DNA of 64,000 nt from Sphingomonas endolithica (GTDB taxonomy: Bacteria; Pseudomonadota; Alphaproteobacteria; Sphingomonadales; Sphingomonadaceae). Positions 52,598 through 60,708 of the stretch are shown here, in pieces. Below the pieces are notes generated by a model. The model did no database searches and was not told the origin of the DNA. It saw only the letters and a list, made by a program, of their open reading frames with translations. The stretch's first letter is position 1. Every line of letters starts with the position of its first letter. The stretch lies in assembly GCF_025231525.1 (NCBI RefSeq), contig NZ_CP103057.1, positions 2,125,001 to 2,189,000 of the forward strand. The letters are read 5' to 3'. The position numbers and the translations under genes were made by a program.

Positions 52598-54127
52598 CTA
52601 TTCTGCGGGCGGATAAGATGATCCAGGGGAAGGAACATCACCATCGTAGTAGCGGGGCCGCCTTTCTGTGCGCGTCACGTTCATTTTTCGGCCGGAGCGA
52701 TCATGTTCGGCCCTGACCCAAGCTTCTGTTTGAAAGGCGAACTCCACGAACTGACTTAGTGCATCGACCTGGTCATCATTGGTCGCATCGGGGAAGCCAA
52801 GAAGCTCCTTCCGCAACGCCTCGAGCCATGGCGCCGCCTCCGGTAACAAAAAATTACCTGCCTGAAGCTGGACGGTCGCCTTAGCGAGCCGGTCTTCTTT
52901 GCTTCCCTTAGGCGTAGGCGCTCTTATGATTCCCGGAAGTCGCGCCTTCTTCACTACTTGATACAGCGAGATGCCGATGGACGCGCCTTCGATAACGAGG
53001 GCATCTGCTCTCCAAAACTTGTGCCACGCGATAACTCGATCGGTAAGTTCGTTAAACCGCAATTGCGCGCGGATGACATCGAGCAGATACCACTCACCGT
53101 CACGGTACCCCCAGGTCAGACCTGCCGAGTAATCCGATGTGATCCGGTCGCTGGTCGCCGGGTCCCAACTCTGTACGATCCTGTGGAAGAAGCCGCGCGG
53201 AGGGCGGACGCCATACTGGCCGAACCAGTTCCAATCGATCAGCGCACCTTCAGCGATAGTAGGATCTTGCTGAAACTGCGCGCCGAACCCTCGTTCACCC
53301 ATCTCGGCGCGCTTGCGCTCCAGTTCTTCCGCAGAAATAAGGAGTGGTGCCAGTACGTCGCCCTTGCGACGATGCCATACCCGACCACGCGAGATCGGAA
53401 TGACTTCGTCTTCAACCGCATAGGCAGGCAGGTTCAAATGATGCCAGCCGGGCGTGCGCAGCGCCCAGCCGACCAGATCGTTATCGTGAATTCGCTGCAT
53501 AACGATAACGATGCGGCTGTCGTTCAAATTATCGAAGCGGTTGAAGAAGGTCGTGCGGAACGTCTCGATAGCGTTATCCCGCTCGACCGCCGACATGCTT
53601 TCATTGGCTTTATGAAAGTCGTCCACGATAAGAAAATGAGTGCCCAACCCGGTCATCGCGCCAGCCTTGGAAGTCGCGCGGACCCCGCCGCCGCCTGCTG
53701 TCACAAAATGATCGGCGCGATCTTGACCTTTGCGTATCAACACATCGGGGAACAGGCGCCGATAGCGGTCATCCTTGACGATGGTCCGAACATTATTGAA
53801 CAGGCTGTTCGAGAGCTCCGAGCCATAACTTACGATGGTCAGTTTCGAGCTAGGATCGTTGCCGAGCACCCATGCCGGGAACGCACCTGAGACTAACTCG
53901 GATTTGCCATGTCGCGGCGGCAGTGTGATGATCAGCTTTCTAATTTTGCCGGACGCAAGCTGCTCAAGGCAATGCACCATGGCATCGATATGATTGCCAG
54001 GGGAAATCTCTTCTCCGCCATGCAGGATGCGAAACGCCTCGGCGTGGAAGTGTCCGAGCGAGCGACGCGTGACGTCCTGGGCGAATGCGCGCCGGGCCAG
54101 GGGCGAAAGGTCAGGAAGTATCTTCAA
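52598..54127 (-). CDS. Phage terminase large subunit
   Basis: A 509-residue TerL. Walker A is PPRHGKSE (70-77), Walker B is FLIVDDFHK, and the coupling motif follows as VIVMQRIHDNDL. The C-terminal nuclease domain has Asp in SWDPA and later acidic residues (DALVIEGAS, NDDQVDALSQ). It is a packaging ATPase-nuclease of tailed phages. The TTG start overlaps the DUF5681 stop by 4 bases. It looks intact although portal, capsid and tail genes are absent. Confidence 0.9.
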   Translation of the reverse strand: MKILPDLSPLARRAFAQDVTRRSLGHFHAEAFRILHGGEEISPGNHIDAMVHCLEQLASGKIRKLIITLPPRHGKSELVSGAFPAWVLGNDPSSKLTIVSYGSELSNSLFNNVRTIVKDDRYRRLFPDVLIRKGQDRADHFVTAGGGGVRATSKAGAMTGLGTHFLIVDDFHKANESMSAVERDNAIETFRTTFFNRFDNLNDSRIVIVMQRIHDNDLVGWALRTPGWHHLNLPAYAVEDEVIPISRGRVWHRRKGDVLAPLLISAEELERKRAEMGERGFGAQFQQDPTIAEGALIDWNWFGQYGVRPPRGFFHRIVQSWDPATSDRITSDYSAGLTWGYRDGEWYLLDVIRAQLRFNELTDRVIAWHKFWRADALVIEGASIGISLYQVVKKARLPGIIRAPTPKGSKEDRLAKATVQLQAGNFLLPEAAPWLEALRKELLGFPDATNDDQVDALSQFVEFAFQTEAWVRAEHDRSGRKMNVTRTERRPRYYDGDVPSPGSSYPPAE

Positions 54128-54705
54128 TTCATGTCCGTTCGGTTAGTCTGACGGATAACGGGCCTCTTAGGCAGATCCAGCTCTGCCAGCAGCTGGTCGA
54201 TCGCTTCCCGCTCCCAACTTTCAATCTCGGGCCCGGGCTCGTGGTCAGCGACCTTCCGAATTATCGTGACATAGAAGTCTAATAGGATCTGCGCGGCCCT
54301 AACCGATCCTTTGGCAGCCGCGCTTTTTAGCGACTGGACCGCAAACATATCCAGGGTGAGTGAAACAGCCTCGCCGTTAACCGTCGCGGTGAACGGCGCT
54401 AGAACGGTCTGCTCAAGCCGTGCTTGCGCACTCAGAGTCTCCCGCTTCACGGGACCTCGCGGATTTCCCGACTGCCCCTTCGTCCACTGGGTAGCCTTGG
54501 GCGGACGGTTCTTGCCAATGATGTAATCGCCGTTTTCATCGAGGTTCGAACTAGCGGGATCCACCTTGTGATGGGGCCGCTTTTTGCCCGACGTGCTGTC
54601 GATAGACGGCGACGACCCGGGGTCTGCGACTTGAACAATTCGCTTCCGCGCGGGCGGCGAAACTGGGGCCGAAGGACTGGCCGGCCGAATAGGAATGAAA
54701 GGCAT
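54124..54705 (-). CDS. DUF5681 protein, likely small terminase-linked
   Basis: A 193-residue protein. The conserved block is ATQWTKGQSGNPRGP (about 93-107), the hallmark of DUF5681. The first 70 residues are Pro/Ser-rich and disordered. A helical C-terminus (SLKSAAAKGSVRAAQILLDFY) follows. The ATG at 54705 has GAGG 8 bases upstream; the frame extends to 54780 into the methyltransferase gene. DUF5681 proteins lie immediately before TerL in many alphaproteobacterial prophages and may be the small terminase subunit. Confidence 0.82.
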   Translation of the reverse strand: MPFIPIRPASPSAPVSPPARKRIVQVADPGSSPSIDSTSGKKRPHHKVDPASSNLDENGDYIIGKNRPPKATQWTKGQSGNPRGPVKRETLSAQARLEQTVLAPFTATVNGEAVSLTLDMFAVQSLKSAAAKGSVRAAQILLDFYVTIIRKVADHEPGPEIESWEREAIDQLLAELDLPKRPVIRQTNRTDMN

Positions 54706-54742
54706 TGGATGAACCTCGAAAGCTGGTGACAGGGCTGTCGGA

Positions 54743-56161
54743 TTAGGCAGCGGGGCGCGTGCGGGCCCGGGGCGAGACAATGACTTTCGCTAAGGCGCGG
54801 CGTTGCGCGACCTGATCCATCGTCTCATTGGTGCCGTACAAGTTGACGGTGCCGCCCGTTGCGCGCTCCCAGCGATGAAGGATGGTGTCCACATAAAGTG
54901 GGTCGAGTTCGAGCCCGCGGCAAAAACGCCCAGTTCGTTCAGCCGCAATCAACGTCGAACCGCTGCCCAAAAAGCCGTCGAGCACGATTTCGCCGCGATC
55001 AGATACGTCGCGGATTGCGTCCACCAGCATCGAAACGTTCTTGCAGGTGGAGTGCATTGCAAGTTGCTCGTCTCGGCCAGCCCCAAAGCTATTCATGCCG
55101 GGATACGACCACACGTTCGAGCGCGTGCGGCCCCATCGACCCAGATCGATGTTATTCTTGTGTTTCGCCCTGCCCTTCTTTGCGATAAAACAAAGCTCGT
55201 GTTGCGAGCGATAAAAGGCGCCGAGTGCAGGCGAAGTTTTTGCCCATACGGCCATGTTGATCATCGTCAGATCGGCGGACCGAATACCGGACATGATCTC
55301 GTGAACGTGCCGCCAATCCATGAAAAGATAAAGTAGCGCACCGTCTCGACAGAAGGCGGAAAGCGTGGCAATGCTCGTTGTCAGGAACTCGGTGAACTGC
55401 GCCTCGCTCATTTCTCCACTGGCTTGAACGAACTCTCGGTGTTTGTGCTTGCCTAAGCCCCCAACATTCCCCTGTATCTTCACGTTGTACGGTTGATCCG
55501 TAAGCACCATGCGTGCCAGGTCATCGCCCATCAGGCGTTGCACGTTTTCCATTTCGAGCGATGAACCGCAGAGCACGCGGTGGTCGCCAAGCTCCCAGAG
55601 GTCGCCCACTTGCGAGACCTCGCTGCCGGGCGCGCCAACCTCGAACTGCTGATCATCCGCGTCATCCTGCTCCTTGCTCGGTGCTTGATGCAGCAGACTG
55701 TCGATCTCGGGCGTTGTGAAACCCGACACCTCGTAATTAAGGTCGATAGTAAGGGGCTGCAATTCACGCCACTCGTCAGTCAGTTCGACCGTATCCCAAC
55801 TGCTCTCCTCAGCAATCCTGTTGAGGGCGAGCCGCAGCAGACGAGTATTCACTTCGTCCAGATGATCGATGCGGATGGTCGGCACTTCGGTGAAGCCGCA
55901 TTCCTTAGCGATTTCGAAAACGCCTTCGCCGCCAATTATGGTACCGTCCTGGTCGATCAGGATCGGTAGAATCAGTCCGAAGCGACTGATCGACGCTTGC
56001 ATCCCAGCTTTCCACCGCCTTGACCGCTTGCGCAGTTTCCGTGCGTGCCCGTGGATCTGGTCCACCGGACGGTAAACGATGCCAATCCTCAGGTTATGTT
56101 GAAGTTGCTGTAGATCGGGAGACGCCTGTCCGACGTCCGATCCAGCTGCTTGCAGTACCAT
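54743..56161 (-). CDS. ParB-like domain fused to DNA methyltransferase
   Basis: A 472-residue protein. The N-terminal ParB/sulfiredoxin-like domain (about 30-115) contains GLILPILIDQDGTIIGGEG. The methyltransferase part (about 200-440) has motif IV as DQPYN (222-226), normally DPPY, and motif I as DGFLGSGSTLIAAE; NMAVWAKTSPALGAFY and YRSQHELCFIAKKG are typical of prophage-borne N6-adenine or N4-cytosine enzymes. The Pro-to-Gln change touches the active-site loop and may lower activity. GGAG 8 bases before the ATG at 56161. It probably protects phage DNA or alters host methylation. Confidence 0.85.
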   Translation of the reverse strand: MVLQAAGSDVGQASPDLQQLQHNLRIGIVYRPVDQIHGHARKLRKRSRRWKAGMQASISRFGLILPILIDQDGTIIGGEGVFEIAKECGFTEVPTIRIDHLDEVNTRLLRLALNRIAEESSWDTVELTDEWRELQPLTIDLNYEVSGFTTPEIDSLLHQAPSKEQDDADDQQFEVGAPGSEVSQVGDLWELGDHRVLCGSSLEMENVQRLMGDDLARMVLTDQPYNVKIQGNVGGLGKHKHREFVQASGEMSEAQFTEFLTTSIATLSAFCRDGALLYLFMDWRHVHEIMSGIRSADLTMINMAVWAKTSPALGAFYRSQHELCFIAKKGRAKHKNNIDLGRWGRTRSNVWSYPGMNSFGAGRDEQLAMHSTCKNVSMLVDAIRDVSDRGEIVLDGFLGSGSTLIAAERTGRFCRGLELDPLYVDTILHRWERATGGTVNLYGTNETMDQVAQRRALAKVIVSPRARTRPAA

Positions 56162-56987
56162 TGCTTATTCTCCGCGCAGGTGCATTCGTTGCACTGTTGA
56201 GCGTCGGAGAGAGTGCCTGCGTCGAGAAGCAGCGGTCCACTAAAAGTAGACCTAAAACACGCTCTCGACAGCGCATCGATACACACGGCGAATGGCTATG
56301 GCAACACTGATTCTGGTAGGTGCACGTTTCCCAAATGACGCCCACCACTTTCGTAGTCAACACGATTATTCATTGTCAACAGTCATTACTCACATCTTTA
56401 GTGTTTGCTTTCAGCGAGGCTGGCTAACTTTCATTGTCAACATCGATAGCGTGATCTCCGATGGGCACAACTTCACCTGTCTAAGATTACATTTTAACAT
56501 CAGCGATGCGGTGCTTGGACTTCACTGCGGTTTCCCTGCCGTTTCCCTGCCGGGCGCGCAGGGAAAAAACACCCCAACCCTTTAGAAAGGGACGCATAAC
56601 TCGCAGAGCAAAGGTCCAGCTAAGGCCATATCTGCCCTCGTTCGCTGTCAGATGAGGAGCGGCAGGGAAAATGAGGCATGGCTTTCTCAAAAAGCGTAAC
56701 GGTACTACGCCACATCGTTGCAGAGAAAGCGCGCACTATTGCCCGCCAGAAGGCTTGGCGAAATTCCTTCGTAGTACGGGAAGTGGGCGGCAAGTCGCTT
56801 GAACCTTCGGTACTCTTTCATTCGGTACCAGACGAAATGGCCCCGGAGAAAAATTCGGAGAACTGGGTAATTTTGGTTTTTCCCTGGCTCTCCGCAGTAC
56901 CGAACGAGATTCGAACGGCGCGGATTCCCGCGAATTCGAGCCCGATTGGCTCAAATTATCGGTCAATATCACGGGGTTACGACTAGG
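56162..56987. other. AT-richer spacer between methyltransferase and tRNA-Ser
   Basis: This 826 bp segment has lower GC than the flanks. A plus-strand frame at 56678-56986 (102 codons) has a poor start and irregular composition; I do not call it. The segment holds the TTCATTGTCAAC repeats described separately, and GTTTCCCTGCC twice in tandem at 56531-56552 with an inverted copy near 56654. It is where an integrase gene would be expected for a phage inserted at the tRNA, but none is present. Confidence 0.45.
56369..56441. repeat. Two TTCATTGTCAAC direct repeats
   Basis: TTCATTGTCAAC occurs at 56369-56380 and 56430-56441. On the minus strand each reads GTTGACAATGAA, which contains a -35-like TTGACA. 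They lie about 210-280 bp upstream of the methyltransferase start and may be operators or promoter parts of the phage remnant. Confidence 0.4.
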
Positions 56988-57079
56988 TGGCGGAGACGGA
57001 GAGATTCGAACTCTCGGTACCCTTTAAGAGGTACGACGCTTTAGCAAAGCGTTGGTTTCAGCCACTCACCCACGTCTCC
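56988..57079 (-). tRNA. tRNA-Ser(GCU)
   Basis: The minus strand folds as a type-II tRNA: acceptor GGAGACG paired with CGTCTCC, discriminator G and an encoded CCA; anticodon stem AACGC-like around loop TTGCTAA, giving GCU; a long variable arm (CGTACCTCTTAAAGGGTACCG); T loop GTTCGAATC. The 3' end faces the phage remnant. Confidence 0.95.
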
Positions 57080-57253
57080 GGACCTGGCGGCAAGCGGTCG
57101 CTATAGCGGGGCACTGCGCCGTGATCAACGGTCGATCTGGCCCGATCTAACATCATTGATCGAAGCGCGTTGGCATTGTGCGCCTGCATGGTTCATTGCC
57201 TGGCAACCTTGGTGCGCGTTAGTGCGTCCTTCGGGCACCTGCGGAGAACAATC

Positions 57254-58027
57254 ATGCATCGGCTACTCTCCATCTCCGTGCTGACGGCTCTCCTGCTGGG
57301 TTCGTCGGCGGGCGTGGCACAGGACAGTATTCGAACGATCGATCCCAACCAGGCGGTCGATGCCGATCTTGCCCCCTCCGACGCACAACGCGCCCGTCCT
57401 CCGGCGCAGCAAGCGCCCACTTATCCCGATTATACGCCGCCGCGCGAGCGCCCCGCCCCGGCGGCGGCACCGTCCACGGCGCAGAACGATACACAGCAAG
57501 AGGTCGCACGCCGGGGCGCCGAGACCGAAGCTGCGAGCGGCGAGACGTTTAGCCGAACCGAATTGCTCAGTGCCGCCGAGGCCACGCTGGGCAAGGGGAC
57601 GTCCGGGCTTGCCGGCATGCTGGAGAAAATTCTCAAGGATCAGGGCGAGCCGAATGCGTACATTGCGGGGCGAGAGGCCGGCGGCGCGTTCGTGGTTGGA
57701 TTGCGCTACGGTAAAGGCGAGATGTTCCACAAGATCGAGGGCCGTCAGCCAGTCTATTGGACCGGGCCGTCGCTTGGCATCGATGTCGGCGGGGACGCGA
57801 GCAAGGTCTTCGTCCTCGTGTACAACCTCTACGACACAGAGGATCTGTACCGAAAGCGTTTCGCCGCGGGTGAAGGGCGCCTGTTCTTCATCGGTGGGGT
57901 TGCAGCGACCTACCTGCGGATGGGCGACAAGGTCGTGATCCCGATCCGCTTGGGCGTAGGATGGCGGCAGGGCGTCAACGTCGGCTATATGAAGTTCAGC
58001 CACACATCCAAGTGGTTCCCGTTCTAG
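57254..58027 (+). CDS. EipA-family envelope protein (DUF1134)
   Basis: A 257-residue protein. A signal peptide (MHRLLSISVLTALLLGSSAG, then VAQ) is followed by a Pro/Ala-rich linker to about residue 100, then the DUF1134 domain: GKGTSGLAGMLEKILKDQG, GGAFVVGLRYGKGEM, WTGPSLGIDVGGDASKVF and LVYNLYDTEDLYRKRF (each a conserved block). EipA of Brucella is a periplasmic protein needed for envelope integrity. The ATG at 57254 is the only start that gives the signal peptide; the frame extends to 57170. The gene follows tRNA-Ser in the opposite direction. Confidence 0.88.
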   Translation: MHRLLSISVLTALLLGSSAGVAQDSIRTIDPNQAVDADLAPSDAQRARPPAQQAPTYPDYTPPRERPAPAAAPSTAQNDTQQEVARRGAETEAASGETFSRTELLSAAEATLGKGTSGLAGMLEKILKDQGEPNAYIAGREAGGAFVVGLRYGKGEMFHKIEGRQPVYWTGPSLGIDVGGDASKVFVLVYNLYDTEDLYRKRFAAGEGRLFFIGGVAATYLRMGDKVVIPIRLGVGWRQGVNVGYMKFSHTSKWFPF

Positions 58028-58079
58028 GCTCGGTGCGACCGGTGCGCCTGGCCGACCTGCGCCTTGCGCACGGTGGACG

Positions 58080-58526
58080 ATGATGCTGTCACCCCGGCTT
58101 GAGCGCAGTCGCGTAATCCTGCGCTGGCTCCTCGTTCTGGCATATCTGATCGCTGGCACGGCGCATCTCACGATACCGGCGCCTTTTCTGAAGATCACAC
58201 CGCCCTGGGTACCCTTCCCCGCCGGAATCATCTTCGTCACCGGTATTTGCGAAATTGCCGGAGCCGTCGCGCTGCTCAGACCGCGATGGCGATGGTGGGC
58301 CGGTGTGATGCTCGCGGCCTACGCGCTGTGCGTCTATCCGGCCAACATCAAACACGCGTCGGACCAGCTGCTCGTGGCCGGTCAGATCCATAGCTTGTGG
58401 TATCATGTGCCGCGGCTGCTGTTTCAGCCGGTGATCATCTGGTGGGCTCTGTTCGCAGGGCATGTGACGTCATGGCCGTTCGCCGGTAGGTCCCTAGCGC
58501 CTGCACCCTCTCCCACCGGTGAATAG
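58080..58526 (+). CDS. DoxX-like membrane protein
   Basis: A 148-residue inner-membrane protein with four hydrophobic helices, the first at LRWLLVLAYLIAGTAHLTIP and the last at FQPVIIWWALFAGHV. GICEIAGAVALL in the second helix is the usual DoxX block. Pro/Ala-rich tail. DoxX-like proteins have been linked to quinone-dependent oxidases and redox stress, with no firm function for this subgroup. It is 52 bp after the EipA gene, same strand. Confidence 0.82.
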   Translation: MMLSPRLERSRVILRWLLVLAYLIAGTAHLTIPAPFLKITPPWVPFPAGIIFVTGICEIAGAVALLRPRWRWWAGVMLAAYALCVYPANIKHASDQLLVAGQIHSLWYHVPRLLFQPVIIWWALFAGHVTSWPFAGRSLAPAPSPTGE

Positions 58527-58553
58527 TCTTGGGCTGCCACTGAAGGCGTAGGC

Positions 58554-59879
58554 TCATCCGAACGCTATGCCCTCGAATCGAATCGGTTCTCCGACCGCAG
58601 TGTCGGCAATGCTACCGTCCCACATGACGCGGTGACCCCGAACGATGGTGCCGATCGGCCGCCCGGTTATCTCCATGCCGGTAAACGGCGACCAACCTGA
58701 GCGCGACGCCAGCCATTCATCCTGGATCGTCCACTGTGCCTTGAGATCCACGATCGAAAAATCGGCGTCATAGCCGACTGCAATCCGCCCCTTGCCGATG
58801 ATGTTGAACACGCGTTGCGGGCCGGCGCTGGTCAGGTCGATCACACGTGCGAGCGTCGTTCTTCCCGCGGCGACGTGGTTCAGCATCAGCGGCAGCAGCG
58901 TCTGCACGCCGGGCATACCACTTGGGCTGCCCGGGTACGGCTTGGCTTTCTCCTCCAGCGTGTGTGGCGCATGGTCGGAGCCGAGGATGTCGGGCACACC
59001 CTGCCCCAACCAATGCCACAGACCGTCACGATGCGCACCCGAGCGGATCGGCGGATTCATCTGCGCGAACGTGCCGAGCCGCGGATAAGCGTCCTCGCCC
59101 GCTAATGTGAGGTGCTGCGGCGTCACCTCACAGGTTGCGATGTCCTTGTGCTGGCCGAGAAGCTCCAGTTCGGCCGGCGTCGTCACATGCAGTACATGGA
59201 TGCGCCGCCGCGCTGCCCGCGCCAGTCCGAGGATCCGGCGCGTCGCCAGCAATGCGCTCTCATCGTCGCGCCATACGGGGTGCGAACTCGCATCGCCCGG
59301 CACACGCTCGCCCGCACGCGCGTTCATGCGATCCTCGTCCTCGGCATGGATTGCAACGCGTCGATGGCCTGAGGCGAGCACCTCGGCCAGCCGTGCATCT
59401 TCGGACACCAGCAGGTCGCCGGTAGACGCGCCCATGAAGATCTTGACCCCCGCCGTGCCCGGCAAACGTTCCAGCTCGGCCAAATCCCTCGCATTGTGGT
59501 TCGTCGCGCCGACATAGAAGGCATGGTCGCACCACATGCGGTGGCGGGCGCGGGCGAGTTTGTCCTCGATCGCGACTGCGGAATCAGTGTTGGGCTTGGT
59601 ATTGGGCATCTCGAACACCGCCGTCACGCCGCCAAGCACCGCTGCCCGGGCGCCGCTCTCGAGATCTTCCTTGTGCATCAGGCCGGGCTCGCGGAAATGC
59701 ACTTGCGTATCGATCACGCCCGGCAGGATGTCCAAGCCCGCGCAATCGATCGTCTCCCCGGCATCGCCCGCCACCCCGATCGCCGCGATACGTCCATCAC
59801 GCACGCCGACACTCGTTTGCGACGGGCCGCTGGGCAGATGAACAATGCCACCAGTCAGGATCAGATCGAAGGTCGCCAC
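58554..59879 (-). CDS. Dihydroorotase-like amidohydrolase
   Basis: A 441-residue cyclic amidohydrolase. After PGVIDTQVHFREPG the metal site runs through a carboxylated-Lys candidate in KIFMGASTG, His in AIHAEDE, His in HVLHVTTP and Asp in LGSDHAPH. In the first motif the usual DxHxH reads DTQVH, so the first His is Gln59 and only His61 remains. This variant is annotated as dihydroorotase in sphingomonads, but it could be a hydantoinase-like or non-pyrimidine enzyme. GTG start at 59879 with GGAG 8 bases upstream; the frame to 59978 is not favoured. It is divergent from ygfZ. Confidence 0.8.
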   Translation of the reverse strand: MATFDLILTGGIVHLPSGPSQTSVGVRDGRIAAIGVAGDAGETIDCAGLDILPGVIDTQVHFREPGLMHKEDLESGARAAVLGGVTAVFEMPNTKPNTDSAVAIEDKLARARHRMWCDHAFYVGATNHNARDLAELERLPGTAGVKIFMGASTGDLLVSEDARLAEVLASGHRRVAIHAEDEDRMNARAGERVPGDASSHPVWRDDESALLATRRILGLARAARRRIHVLHVTTPAELELLGQHKDIATCEVTPQHLTLAGEDAYPRLGTFAQMNPPIRSGAHRDGLWHWLGQGVPDILGSDHAPHTLEEKAKPYPGSPSGMPGVQTLLPLMLNHVAAGRTTLARVIDLTSAGPQRVFNIIGKGRIAVGYDADFSIVDLKAQWTIQDEWLASRSGWSPFTGMEITGRPIGTIVRGHRVMWDGSIADTAVGEPIRFEGIAFG

Positions 59880-60003
59880 GATATACACTCCGTCCGGCCG
59901 AGCTTGCCGACTCCCGCTTTGCTCCGCGCCGATCGGAGAAAGACGGCCCTGCGGCAAGCGCTGGGCAATGGGTGACAAAAGATCTCCCGGTTCCTACCTG
60001 TTG

Positions 60004-60708
60004 ATGATGCTCGAAACCACCCTTAGCGACCGTGCCGTACTCCGCATTACGGGAGAGGATGTGCGTGGCTTCCTACAAGGCTTGGTCACCGCGGACACGA
60101 ACGGATCACTCCCAGCTTGGGCGGCTTTGCTCGGCCCCCAAGGAAAGGCGCTGTTCGACTTCATTTTGTGGTCGGACGGCAGCGACATCCTGGTGGATTG
60201 CGAGGCGGACCACGCGGATGCGCTTTTGAGGCGCCTATCGGTTTACAAGCTGCGTCGAGCGATAACGATCACCCGCGAGGAGACATTGGCCGTTCACTGG
60301 TCGCGCGATACTGGTCGCGGCGTTCCCGACCCCCGGTTACCGGAACTGGGCTGGCGCTGGTTGGCCGCCCCGAGTGAGCCGGCAGCAGGTTGGCTGGAGC
60401 ACCGGCTCCGCCTCGGTGTCACCGAAGGCGCTGGTGAGCTTGGCCAGGACAAGACACTCTGGCTGGAATGCAATGCGGGTGAACTGCACGGCGTGAGCTT
60501 CACCAAGGGATGTTATGTCGGCCAGGAAAATACCGCGCGCATGCATCATCGCAGCAAGGTCAATCGCCGCCTCGTCGTCGCGCCTCTGGGCGAGCCAAGA
60601 GAGCGTACGCGCGCCATGTATCCGGAGCTTGGCCTGATGGTGGAGCATCGTCGCGTCGAGGCGCTGGGCGATGCCATCCTGCCGGACTGGCTGAACGCCG
60701 CTTTGTAG
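60004..60708 (+). CDS. ygfZ: YgfZ-type folate-binding protein
   Basis: A 234-residue GcvT-like protein. The family signature KGCYVGQENTARMHHR holds the conserved Cys; near the N-terminus LRITGEDVRGFLQGLVTAD is the other hallmark. YgfZ helps assemble certain Fe-S clusters with tetrahydrofolate. The start is uncertain: paired ATGs at 60004 and 60007 fit the family best, while 59968 is also in frame; no strong ribosome site is seen. It ends one base before the UDP-glucose dehydrogenase stop, in convergent arrangement. Confidence 0.85.
   Translation: MMLETTLSDRAVLRITGEDVRGFLQGLVTADTNGSLPAWAALLGPQGKALFDFILWSDGSDILVDCEADHADALLRRLSVYKLRRAITITREETLAVHWSRDTGRGVPDPRLPELGWRWLAAPSEPAAGWLEHRLRLGVTEGAGELGQDKTLWLECNAGELHGVSFTKGCYVGQENTARMHHRSKVNRRLVVAPLGEPRERTRAMYPELGLMVEHRRVEALGDAILPDWLNAAL

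Noticed and set aside
56678..56986. 102-codon ORF before tRNA-Ser
   Set aside because: Weak start, irregular composition, and it runs to within 2 bases of the tRNA; no family recognised.
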